64,000 nt of DNA from Phallusia mammillata (Eukaryota; Chordata; Ascidiacea; Phlebobranchia; Ascidiidae). The stretch lies in NCBI GenBank assembly GCA_003260075.1, contig QLIY01000085.1, positions 84,858 through 148,857 of the forward strand, given 5' to 3'. Both the position numbers and the translations under genes were made by a program. The notes beneath the pieces are model-generated. The model saw only the letters and a program-made list of their open reading frames with translations, made no database searches and was not told where the DNA came from. Shown here piece after piece: positions 26,001 through 36,400 of the stretch; the stretch's first letter is position 1, and the number at the start of each line of letters is the position of its first letter.

Positions 26001-26910
26001 TGCACTAACAAAAAAAACATATACACAGCATCTATATATAAATCAGTTTAAGACTAAACACAAAAATAAACTTAAACAAACAAATATAACACATAACACC
26101 TCGGCAAAAAGTGACATTTTTACAATTTAAGAAATTTGGAGCGGCAAGTAATCCTACATACTTGATGAAGTAGACAAGCTCTTCAGCATTCTGATGATTT
26201 GGGACAGTTGGTTCAACCAATAACCCATTGACCTGCAACACAACAACCCATTGACATTAAAAACATGTATTATACAAATAAAAATGCACCACTTACAGCA
26301 TCCATGTAAACAACCAGTAACTTCATATTGGCATCATTTAGAAACGCTTCAATCATCATGTTGTGATTATCTGTCCATGATTCAGAGCTTACTCCTTTGA
26401 TTGCTATCCTAGATTTGATCATGGTTGTCTGCAAGAATAAAAGTAATCAACAATATAGAGATTTTGTTTTGCATTTTTACAGTGTACTTTACCATGTCAA
26501 TTGGACCAGCATCTGACCCACTATCACCTCCATTTACGGAAGCTGCAAAAATCAAAATTTTAAAATGGCCCAACAAAAAACTTGGTTGCTCTATTTGGCA
26601 TTTGATTTTTAGACATACAATTGATAACTCAGTAACAACATATTCATAATTAATTCATATATTTTATATGTAAACTATTTTCAGCAATGCTTGAAAAAAA
26701 GTTAAACTCACAGAGCATAAACTACTGTCGAAATATAGAACTGAAAGCAATACTTTTCTGTATTTTGACGAACAAATAGCATTGACCCAGTGCGTGTTTT
26801 TCTAACAATTTCGTTTTTAATCCACGAAAAATACCTGCTGGTGATTTGTTAACATTTGGCGCTGCTGCACTTGGCACCAAAGCATTTTCGGCTGGTCCTT
26901 CTTCATCCAT
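8092..26910 (-). CDS. DNAH2: Axonemal dynein heavy chain 2, N-terminal tail and linker (36 exons; motor not in window)
   Basis: Heavy chain of an inner-arm axonemal dynein (the I1/f beta type). ATG at 26910. Exons, all joining in frame with GT-AG introns: 26835-26910, 26493-26542, 26297-26428, 26162-26232, 25343-25528, 24952-25082, 24276-24404, 23580-23853, 22898-23083, 22457-22576, 21782-21955, 21313-21478, 20737-20883, 20215-20429, 19922-20056, 19627-19795, 18888-18998, 18555-18683, 17632-17817, 17348-17507, 16804-16996, 15900-16100, 15313-15469, 14455-14687, 13785-13911, 13155-13295, 12780-12908, 12136-12267, 11812-11888, 11090-11276, 10471-10609, 10026-10186, 9525-9669, 9002-9138, 8617-8727, 8092-8280. 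The sum is 5406 nt, 1802 codons. Family landmarks: KDLEVMTQNLITSAFE, RRIDRPME, IHPGLTKLTWASKG, INGDGKSSPNPLFRV, IPPIHDQFAIL, FKRTMPLITDL, TMKASRFVKAFEK and PRFYFLSNDDLLEILGQSRN, in the order seen in human DNAH2. The DHC_N1 tail fills roughly the first half and the N2 linker the end. It stops at LRLYWDK, just before AAA1; no P-loop is in the window. Confidence 0.95.
10248..10314 (-). pseudogene. Chimeric DNAH2 exon shard inside a DNAH2 intron
   Basis: Bases 10248-10270 repeat 23 nt of the neighbouring exon (10129-10151) exactly. They are fused to 10272-10305, which is about 26/34 identical to 8247-8280, the start of the last exon in the window. On the minus strand this second part encodes MLNKLSEAIRG against MLNKYSEAIRG. 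It lies in the 10187-10470 intron and has no role in the spliced model. Confidence 0.75.
12024..12110 (-). repeat. tRNA-derived SINE fragment in a DNAH2 intron
   Basis: The minus strand has a T-arm and B-box (GTGGGTTCGAATCCCAC, 12038-12054) followed by GGCTAGATTTTT, like the tail of the SINE at 22070-22216. The A-box half is not recognisable. Confidence 0.55.
15202..15241 (-). ncRNA. Hammerhead ribozyme motif, 3'-truncated copy (DNAH2 intron, sense strand)
   Basis: On the minus strand: GCTGCA, core CTGACGA (the variable N7 position is C), a perfect stem II GACCTTATAGGTC, GAAA, then a short stem III ACAG/CTGT. The copy loses homology right at the cleavage position: the base after U16.1 is G and the 3' strand of stem I is absent, so it should not cleave. 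The repeat continues to about 15300, sharing CATCCAACG with the copy at 59961. The donor of the DNAH2 exon 15313-15469 is only ~70 bases away. Confidence 0.75.
16185..16274. mobile_element. Tigger/pogo-like MITE, ~90 bp
   Basis: The inverted ends AACCTCGGTT and AACCGAGGTT are each flanked by TA (16183-16184 and 16275-16276), the target duplication expected for Tc1/mariner/pogo elements; Tigger elements have similar CCTCGGTT ends. It lies in the DNAH2 intron 16101-16803. Confidence 0.65.
18238..18374. mobile_element. hAT-type MITE, 137 bp
   Basis: The ends CAGTGGTTCCCAAACT and AGTTTGGGAACCGATG are inverted repeats. The 8-bp target duplication CTTTAGTG is perfect (18230-18237 and 18375-18382), with central TA. 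It lies in a DNAH2 intron and has no coding capacity. Confidence 0.92.
19045..19374. mobile_element. hAT-type MITE, 330 bp, GGCCCGCGGGCC subfamily
   Basis: Ends CAGGGGTGTCCAAACT and AGTTTGGACACCCCTG; perfect 8-bp duplication CAGTATAC (19037-19044, 19375-19382). After the left end comes the palindrome GGCCCGCGGGCC and a half-site CGGCCC; the right end has a half-site and an A-tract before GTTTGG. It lies in a DNAH2 intron. The decayed copy at 3281-3563 belongs to the same subfamily. Confidence 0.95.
22070..22216 (-). repeat. tRNA-derived SINE with full cloverleaf head
   Basis: Minus strand 22216-22144 folds as a tRNA: acceptor arm GCTTGTG/CGCAGGC, D-arm with A-box TAGCTCAGTTGG, a five-pair anticodon stem, and T-loop TTCGAAT. 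The anticodon loop has C instead of the invariant U33, and a tail (CCAGATTTTT...) follows, so it is a SINE head and not a tRNA gene. It lies in the DNAH2 intron 21956-22456. Confidence 0.7.
23471..23583 (-). mobile_element. Short hammerhead-bearing retroelement flanked by a 14-bp duplication covering a DNAH2 splice donor
   Basis: AGTCACTAACCTTG occurs at 23471-23484 and again at 23570-23583. The right copy spans the end of the DNAH2 exon 23580-23853 and its donor (minus strand CAAG, then GTTAGTGACT). Between the copies is an 85-bp insert ending in a hammerhead motif. The simplest reading is a retroelement insertion with target-site duplication that copied the 5' splice site, leaving two identical donors 99 bp apart. 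Confidence 0.8.
23484..23530 (-). ncRNA. Hammerhead ribozyme motif, intact core (DNAH2 intron, sense strand)
   Basis: Minus strand 5' to 3': stem I strand GCTGCA; core CTGATGA; stem II GACCT/AGGTC with a three-base loop; GAAA; stem III CAGTG/CACTG closed by a very short loop; then GTC, the canonical cleavage triplet, followed by TGCAAG as the other stem I strand (about 4 pairs). All conserved hammerhead residues are present. It is a type I topology (open stem I). It lies about 50 nt downstream of the exon 23580-23853 donor, on the DNAH2 coding strand. Cleavage activity is inferred, not shown. Confidence 0.85.
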
Positions 26911-28676
26911 TTTGGAAAGACCAGCTTTTAAACTTACTTAAGTTTTGCAATATTCGACAAGCGACGGCTTGATGATTTGAAAACGAACGCAAAACTCCTT
27001 GCTGCTTCTTCAATGACCAGTCGCTATAACAACCATGCACTCACTAAACGTCGCTAAAGCGCAAGTTTATTTCAATTGGGTTTATAAAGCATGCTAATTT
27101 GCCAAAGCTTTATTTATTCGATAAAATGTTTTTCAATGCGGAATTTATATTCTAAAATTAGAATCTAATTTAAAATTAACAATATTCATTTTAAATGTAA
27201 ATCTTAAAGCAAATAATTGATTTTTGTACATTTGTAATTTTTAACATATGTTCTGATGTGAGCAGAAATAGGCATCGTGCAGACCACTTTTTTGTTTAGA
27301 GAAAGATAAGAGAGTTAAGAAAAGCGTTACTGATGGTTATCATAAAACAACCTTACAATCGTTGCATACAATCGGAATAAAATCTGTATTGTTATTTAGG
27401 CTACTTCAGCTCCCAATTCACTGATTTTGGTGTATATCGCCATTTTAGCGGAGAAACGCATTTTTACATGCCAACCATTTTGGCTGAACGAAAACGAAAA
27501 GCTTCTGCAAAAAAATGTTTGACCTGTCAATTCATCACGTAAGGTCCAGTCGTGCGTGGCATTGTGCCCTGCAACTCGACACCGAGAAACTAAATACCGG
27601 CTAAAGCGGTACCGGGTAGACTACAGAACCAGTAAAGGGTGGTAAAAAATTAAAGCCGCTGAAATTTACAGTTATGAATTAAAATATATTAAATCTGATG
27701 GGTTAGCATTATATCTTTTAGGTTAAATCAAATTTTGTTTGCAACTTTTACCGGGAATCCATTTTCAGTAACAGATTTCCAACGCAATTGTCACGGAATG
27801 GCACAGCGGGAAACTAATGAAAATGTGTCATAAACTATAAAGTTGGATAATTTCAGTATTTTCTAAAAATTTACAGGCGTGCGCACAAATTAAGCCACAA
27901 TCTTTCTTCTAATTGTGCTTGTATTCAAAACAAACAGCATTTAGCTGTCTCGCCCAGTTGGAACCAAAAAATAGACCGATTACGAAAGATTTTAACAGGG
28001 CTGAAAAACAATTTGGAGACAGTTCAGTGACTAAGGTATTTTTGCGTCGTAAAGCAACCTAAGTAAGAGATAACAGGATCGAGTGACGAAGCCTCAAGAA
28101 GAGAATGGCCCGATGACGTCATAGACCCCATTGTTCCGTTAATCACCGCTGTGACGGTTTTGCCCCCCAACTTGTTTACCTAAAGCCATTTTGGGGCCGT
28201 GGGTGCAGATCTGGCATGCTATGCATTGGCTGCTTGTTATTTTTATAAAGTAGGCCATGGGTCACCATTTTTTATCACAACAAACCGGTTAACATTTAAA
28301 ATGTAATGACAGTCACATTTCTTCCAAGCCCTAAAAAGGCGATTTTGCGAAAGAAGCAAGAGTTTAAGGGCTTACCACAATCTTATTCAGAGTCAGGTAC
28401 TGTTAAATAGTGAAACAATGTGGAATATCACTTCAACTGGCAATGCTCATTTGTTCCAGCACAATTAACGAAAAAAAAACAATGGTTCGCGCACAATAAT
28501 GAAGGCAGAATTAACTATTGGTCATGTCTGTGATATAACACACAGTTTATTTATTGATACATATTTATGGGTTGCGAAAGTATGTGAAATTAAACCTACA
28601 CGTTGTCGCAGTAAACTTCATTTTTCTAAATTGTATATTAAGACCGAAAAATAATGCTGCGGGCCGTAGTCTGGTG

Positions 28677-29665
28677 CAGGGTTGCAAGTCGGGCCGGGCT
28701 TTTCGGGCCGGGTTCGGNTGTTGCTTTCCTGCTTGGAACGTTGTGTTTGTTCGTCGGGTCAAAGTTCATCCTACGGGTCAAACAATGTCTGAAGCTTCGG
28801 CGGCGCCTGTGGTAAGGCATGACTTTGTGCGCCTAAAATCGTATTTTGTGCAACTTTTAAAGCTACTAGCTTCTTGAATAGTATCGTTTGGGTGCTCAGG
28901 TTTTGTTGGGTAAACGGTGTTCTCTTTTATATGGCAAATAATGAATATATTTTGTAAATACATCAAATCGGTTGAAAAGCGTCGTTTTGTTTAACATTTT
29001 TTTGCAAGATTTTCTGATTTTTGTAAATATAGTGGGCATTTATTGGTAAAATGTAGTATATAGTGAACAAGCAATATAAAGCATTACAATGGTAAGTTAG
29101 GTACAGACAGTGCGCACTGTTTCGACCCATGCAGTCTTATCAGTGCAGCTGGTGACAGACATTGGCTGTTCAAGTCATAGTATTAGTGTTTTACGGATCC
29201 TTGTAAAGTCAAATACAACGAATTCCAATTTTGCATTGCATCAAATTAGGATGCTGAAAATGAAAATTTAAACGCTCCGGGTTACCACTTGTTTTGCAAC
29301 GATTTTGGTGTAAATATTTGCTATTTGGTCCACATGCACTCGACCGTGGAGTTGTAGAGCGCTTCTCCGGAAAAGCTTGAAAATCAATTGTGCGTGGAAT
29401 CCATGTATGTCTTCACTTTACTGCTCGCAGTAAAGAAATGTTTGGCTTAAAACCGTACGAATTTTTTTCTAGTGTAATTTGAATCGCAATTGTTTGGTCG
29501 TGTCGCCTGACAGCACGATATCTCCAAAACTAAAACTAAAAAAAGCATCAAGCCAATAGATTAANAAGCTCGTCAATCAAAATTTCGGGCCTAAACGGGC
29601 TTCTCAAAAACGTTTCTTGTTCGGGCCGGGTTCGGGCTCAGATTTCGGGCCCGCTTGCAACTCTG
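28677..29665. mobile_element. hAT-type element, 989 bp, GGGCCGGG subfamily
   Basis: The ends CAGGGTTGCAAGTCGGGCC and (right, inverted) CAGAGTTGCAAGCGGGCCC match; perfect 8-bp duplication GTCTGGTG (28669-28676, 29666-29673). Subterminal GGGCCGGG words occur at both ends. No transposase frame is visible. It contains a hammerhead-type repeat at 29102-29149. Confidence 0.9.
29102..29149 (-). ncRNA. Hammerhead ribozyme motif, mutated core
   Basis: Minus strand: GCTGCA, CTGATAA (G8 changed to A), a weak stem II, GAAA, stem III CAGTG/CACTG, then GTC. Loss of the catalytic G8 should abolish cleavage. It lies inside the hAT element 28677-29665. Confidence 0.7.
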
Positions 29666-30432
29666 GTCTGGTGAACCCTAAACCTAAAGTTTTTGATAAA
29701 AATTCAAAAAGAAGTTGCAGTAGGTCGAATCCAGTATCATGTTATGTTTTCGCACTTTGCTCCCATTTGCAAAGCATAAACAATGTTTTCTGTGACTAAG
29801 TCGTCCTAGATTTCTCCACGACACAATGTTTTAGCAATGTTTGTGCAAACACTGTTTACAAACTCATGACACAGTTTACAAACGTATGATATGTTTATTG
29901 TGTTGACAAACAGGCAAATCAAGCTTAACATGCCACAATTTTGAAAATCTACCAAAGTAGTCCGAAAAACTGACACATTGTTAATACAATATGTTAATCA
30001 ACATTGTATAACCACTGTAGTGCAAATCATAATCCACAAATTAGAAGAAATTAGCAAAGTATACAATAAATGTCATTCCTATTGCCCACACAGCATTTTC
30101 AAATCGCCATATTTACAATGCCAACAAAACCAAGCGGACAGCTGTTTTTTTTTACATTTTTACGTATACTTTTGCAGTGACAGTTTTTGTAATCCTGACC
30201 CGTATGGTTTTGCGTTTCAAAACGTGTAAAAAATGATTCAAAGAAGCTTTATAATGTCTCAAATTATTAGCAGTTTAAGTAAACAGCAAAAAGTTGAAAA
30301 AAACGGTCTGAAAAACAACGTAAAACTAGACGCGTGTTAGTATTGCAAGCAAAACTGCATGTTATAAGTATTGCCGGTTACAAAATTAAGCATATCACCC
30401 TCAGTAACATATTAAAAACTGCAAGAAAACCC

Positions 30433-30438
30433 TTTATT
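30433..30438 (-). terminator. Possible poly(A) signal for the SLC6A14-like gene
   Basis: AATAAA on the minus strand directly after the stop codon. It would imply a very short 3' UTR; a later signal may be used instead. Confidence 0.35.
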
Positions 30439-33400
30439 TTACATTTTTGTAGAGGTCATGTAATCTTCCTCTTTATTGTAAGTCGGATTCTCGGAGCCGT
30501 TCTTTGCATTCGCCATGTCAGCTTTTTCTTTCATAATTTCCAGGGCTTCCACAGGCTCGGCCATGTTGGCGTAACGAGAACCACGATGTTGTTTCAAGTA
30601 GGGTCCCCAGTCAGCCGAAGCCGCACTTGCCTTAGTTGACAAATATTGCAATAAAGCGCCATGTAGCCTAATGTATTTCACATTTTAGTAAAACTAAGTA
30701 AAATAAAATGAGACATTTTAGTGGCTGGTTATAACTGTTTAATACTCATATAGTGGCGTAACACATAGTTGAAAAAAGATTAGGAAGTAAAGTAAAAGTA
30801 AAGCATATATTTGATTGCAAAATCTATTTTATTTTATAATATAACGCCACTAATGTCATATTTTTGCATCCAATGGCACAATAACTTATGCGACTAAACT
30901 TTAAAAATACTTTAGCAATAGGCTTTAACTCAACTTACAAAAGATTTCTTAAATTCTTTATGTTTCAATTTTACTTTGATGCACTTTGTATTTACATCGA
31001 TTTTGTGTTTGCACTGTTTTATTTGTATCAAAATCATTTTTAACAACTAAAAAACGTAGTGACCACACAGAGCGCATACTTACAGAGAAGATGTTCCATT
31101 TATTGCGAACAAGGGCTAAAATAGCAAACAAGGGGATAAAGATGACAGCAAATACGATTATCAGCCATCCGAGTGCGTTTGCGAAGGGTGGATATTCATA
31201 ATCTCCAAGCTTTGGACTTGCAAAAGTGACCAACGACCAAATCAAAATTCCCTGAAAATACGAAGCAGAAACCAGATGTAAAGTTATGCACCATATATGT
31301 GTGAAAAGTTAACACTTTAAATCGGATTTTGATCAGCATTTTTCTGCAAAAATGAATATAATAAAGTTTTGTGGTTAAGGAGATGAAGCATGAGCTTAGT
31401 GCATTCAACCATAACGGAACAAGCCTAGTGCATTCAACCATAACGAAAGATTTAAAACTGTTTGAAACAGTTTTTTGCCAGATAGGTGAAAATTAATATA
31501 CAAGTGTGTTGATTCAAAATTATAAATCATTAAGCCATTCGTCCTTATGAATTCAGATAAATATATTTTGACTATGCGGCATCTTCAGTATCTAAAGCCA
31601 AGCACAAGATTAATGGGGTGAAAACACACATTACAATTCATGTTAAAACCCTTTTAAAGCTACCGCACAAAAAACTTTTAAAGCTACCGCACCTGAAGTC
31701 AACGCCAATTAAACTACACCGAGTAAAACCTTACAAGTGTGTTGATATTAAATATTCAACTGCGGATTTATGACAGTTATATGGTTCACTGAGGTAAATT
31801 TGACATGTTTTGGAGCTAAATAAAGTGTGTCAAAACTTTTGTCGTAAAACTGGTACTTATAACAATAATTTCAACTTACGGTCAAAAGCACTGGTGAAAT
31901 GACAAACCAGCAAGCTCTCCAGAAAAGCCAGAAACCCCAGCTCTTCTTGCCAATCATCATCTCAATGTCTTCAATGAAACGGTTTCCCCCGTAAACGTAA
32001 GAAACGCCAAACAATTCGAAGACGGCGACCAAAAGAAGACCCCAACCAGCTGCATAATGATCAATCAAATTCACCCAGTAGATTCCAGTCTGTAGAATGT
32101 TATTACACTTTCTGTTTGAAGTACTCTTACCGTAAAATTAAAAAGTTACTTTATAAAAACGATATCTAACGACAAAAAATATATAAAAAATATTTTTGTT
32201 TCACTACAGGTTTTTGGTAGTTCTGTGCGGTTAAACGAATTTTCCTTTTTTCTAACTGTTTCGTTTAGCCAAAAATGCTTGAACTGGATATTGCTTTTCA
32301 GTTTAAAACCCATCGACCTAGATCAGTTTTGTTCGCTACTGCGACGATTTTATTAGTACACAGTCATATACCTACAGCGACACCGCTTAGAAAACAAAAA
32401 CAGTCATAAAAGTCCCCATAAAAGTGTTTAAAATTCAGAACTTACCCATCTATCTCAGGGGTGGGCAAACTACGGCCCGCGGGCCGCATGCGGCCCGGCA
32501 AAGGAGTTCATGCGGCCCGCCAAATGTTGGAAAATTTTAAAGAGAAAGTTACCGAGCAACGTTGAATAGTATTATAACCACAGGCGTAGTTTTTAAAAAC
32601 TACCGGGGATGTTTACGTGCTTTAACCTGTTGTTTCTGCCACGTTATCATGCACATATTCACTTAAAACAATTTCTTCGTTCGATAAAAGTAAAAGCTAT
32701 TCACGTTTTCAAATACAGCCCACTTTGTACTGTTGACGGCAAAACTTTGGTCACTTTGGATCAAGTTTAAGTCGTTGCAGTACATTGTAAACGGACATTA
32801 AATGCGGCTTTAGAGTCGTTAACACAAACCACACCACACTTAAGATGGATACTAAAAGCGGCTTCCACATAGCTGAAAATATACTATGCTAACATTTTGG
32901 GCTAAATCAGGGGTGCACAACCTGCGGCCGTACGGCCACATGCGGCCGCGGAGACGAGTTTGTGCGGCCGTGACCATGTATGTTAAAATACATGTACAGG
33001 CTGCCATGACGTAACTAAAAATATTTTGCCAAATATATTGATTTTTAAACTCCCAAAAACAGATTTCGCGAGACAGGAAAAAAAGATTACCAACCTAAGA
33101 ACCACATACGCCAGGGTTTTTAACCGCTTATTGTGTGCAAACAATGCGAAAAAACGGGCACCGCAATCGTCACAATACCGATGATGACGTCATAAACAGC
33201 TAGCTCAGTTCAGCTAAACTTATGCACCAAGTTAGAAATTATTAATATGAGCATTTTAAACGGCTTTGAATCGTATATACATGATATAAACCTAATTTTT
33301 ACACTAGCTATTTTAAAAAAACAGGCAAGTAATCGGTGGCTGTTGGTGAAATACTATGCGGCCCGATAAGATTAGGAACTTTTGAATGCGGCCCTTGCAC

Positions 33401-36400
33401 TGAAAAGTTTGCCCACCCCTGATCTATCTACACACTTACGTTTGTGACACAAACCAGACCCAGTAGAAACATGACGACAGACAAGAGCAGCATGAGTTGC
33501 CATCTACGGGATCTCAGTTGTCTTGGATACGCATCGATGATGGCAGTGCTTACTGTTTCCAGGATTGTAAACTGACTGTCGAGACCCAGGGTGAAAAGCA
33601 TGAGGAAGAAGAGAATCGCCCAGATAGGTGAGACTGGCAGTTGCGCAATAGCTTCCGGGTAAGCCACGAAAGCAAGACCGAAACCTGTCAATCATTAAGT
33701 TAAATATATACAAATGTGACTTGTGTACATTGCGAATACTATTTATCGTAAACATTTTTACATTTGCTGTGTAGCCATAAGTCCAAATAATGTGCATACA
33801 CCGGGCTGGAAATATCGTATTTACTCGATTGTGTGCCGTCGATTGTATAAGCCACATCCTAAGGTGTCAAAAACGCAGGACGCATATTTAGATGCTAGAT
33901 ACCAATTTTCGATGCACTTTTATCTGATGCTACTTATCAGAACCATTTGTCAACAGATGTTAGTCAAGCAAATAATTGTACGTAAAAGAGTGTATTGACG
34001 TGTAAAGCCAATGTGCAATTTAGAATTTAGAACGCAAAAAAAATAAACAAACATGGGTGTAAAAATAATATCGGTATGATATTTAAATGTAAGCCTCCCT
34101 CGATTGTAAGTCGCACAAACTGTATAGGGTAAAAAATATAAGTCGAATAAACACGGTAGGCATACAAAAAAGGCAAGTTGTTGAAATTGTTCCAACGTTT
34201 GTTGTGTGCAATACACACACGTTTTGTGACTGCATCAACAATTTACGGATCGACCAAAACCGAAATCAAGCAAAATATGAAGGCAATGCTTAAAAAAACT
34301 GTTGACAAACATATGAAACATACGAAAGTAATCGTCAAAAGAAATTACCTGATTCAACCACTTCATCAACACGTTTTCCAAGCCTAAATGCCATGTGTCC
34401 AACTACAGTGAAAATAGCGAAGCCAGCAAAGAGAGAAGTCGCGCAATTTACTGAGCAAACGATCAGAGCATCGTGAAAGCAGTTGTTGTGGAACTTGTTG
34501 TAAGATGAGAGAGCGATCAAACCACCCCAAGCAGCGCTCAGTGAAAAGAAAATTTGAGTTGCAGCAGCTTTCCACACCTAAGATTCATGAAGTGGTTAAC
34601 TGTCACGCAATGCTAACATTACTTTGTGTTGAAGGGTGCAGAGGCGTGTTTTTATTTACAGTACTATAGCAGTGTTGAAAACACATATTCCTACATTTAA
34701 ACTTATGTATGTGTTTATTCTGTGCTTTGAAAACAGAATTAAGTCATGTTTATATGCTTTGTTGTTGTTGTTTTACCTTTACGTCGCAAAGTATTAAATT
34801 CTATGCTATTTGGCTTATAGTGGCGCAAGATTTTCGTGTGGAACAGCGTTTTTATTTAAAGCATTAGCAGTTTTGAAGGCATAGTTTCCCATAAACATAG
34901 ACCAACTTGTGTGTCTGTGGGTTGATTCTGTGCTTTAAATTTCGAAGGCAAATTTGTACATGTATCGTTTTTACCTCAGCGTCGGCAAGTTTTGACAGAT
35001 CCGATTGACTTCCGATATAATACTGCACACCGTCGTACGCGCCCTCAAGTGTCGCACCCCGGATCAACAATATAAGCAAAACCACGTAGGGAAAAAGAGC
35101 AGTAAAATAGACGACCTGCGAAAAAAATAAACTACTTGCTACTACCAACGTCTTTCACAGTTCCGTAAGTTTCTAGTTAGAGCAAACTAACACAAACTAA
35201 GTTAATACAGCTCTTCTGGTAAATGTACTTTTATTCGTTTCGACGTCCTGTACAGGTCGCCTACATTTGCTAGAAGAGGTTTATTAACTTGATATTATGC
35301 CTGGCAGCAATAGCTTATATATAACATAAACTAAGCTTAGAAATTGAATTAATTTAATTACCAACATTGTATAGTTATTTTAACTAACAAATACGTTACC
35401 TTTCCAGAGGACTTGATTCCGCGGATGAGACTGTAAAACACCACAATCCACGCTACAATAAGACTCAAAGCCAAATGCGTGTTTACTGTTCCATTGCTTT
35501 CAGGAAAAATATTATCCGCCATGTTCAAAGCGTAATTGCTGAAATAAATTAGAATTTATTAAATTGCGATGAAAAATACAGTGACCAGACTGCCGTAAAA
35601 ACCACACTCTTTTAGCGTCACTTAAAAATATAACTTATCTGTATGTGCTGTAAATATAGCTTATTATATAGGTTTTGGGAGCAAAACTAACTTCCAATAT
35701 TCTTCACTTGCGCTGGTTCCACGAGACGACGTAAAATTGACACAACCAATCTCTGTTCTGTTTATACTAAGAAGATTTGCAAGCTGATCTGCATCACCCT
35801 CAGTCACTACAAACAAAAACCGAACATCAGTACATAATCGTTCTATCCTTTTTTATTTGTTCGCATTTGAAGATTATTTTACGTGACCACGAGTCCTCAT
35901 AGGGATTACAATCTGCAGAATACAAATTTTATAAATTTGAAAAACCGAAATAATGTTTTTTGCAACAACCGTAAAGCATTGAAAAAAGTGTCAAAATTTA
36001 AGCTTTAACCGTTCATACACAAAAATAACCAAAACAAAAATTTAAACACGCCAAATGCAAAATATATTGAGACATATACCTTGTGCTAAAAGGGTGTAAG
36101 TTTTTTGACAAGGCGGTTGCGCTAACCACTCGGCCATTTTCACCACTTGTCGGTTACCTACCTTCAAGGTGTACGTTGGTGCCGACTCCGCTTAGTGTGT
36201 TATCCTGCTGGGCAAGGAATGCTGCTGCAGCTGTTTGGTCGATGCCAGTCAAATTCACCGTACAAGTTTGTCCTGAAAAGCGTATTTTTACAGTATTACG
36301 TAGCAATACTACATAAGCTTTCATCATAAACTACCAGCATAAACATTTTGTGGCATAACCTCCAAAGTTTGATCGTCCGGAATCAATTTCTCATAAAGCG

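Larger units (their letters stand above)
26911..30438. other. Intergenic between SLC6A14 3' end and DNAH2 5' end
   Basis: No gene is seen. It holds a ~1-kb hAT-type element (28677-29665) with a hammerhead-type repeat inside. The DNAH2 promoter should lie in the first few hundred bases right of 26910. Two unresolved bases (n near 28719 and 29565) fall inside the element. Confidence 0.6.
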
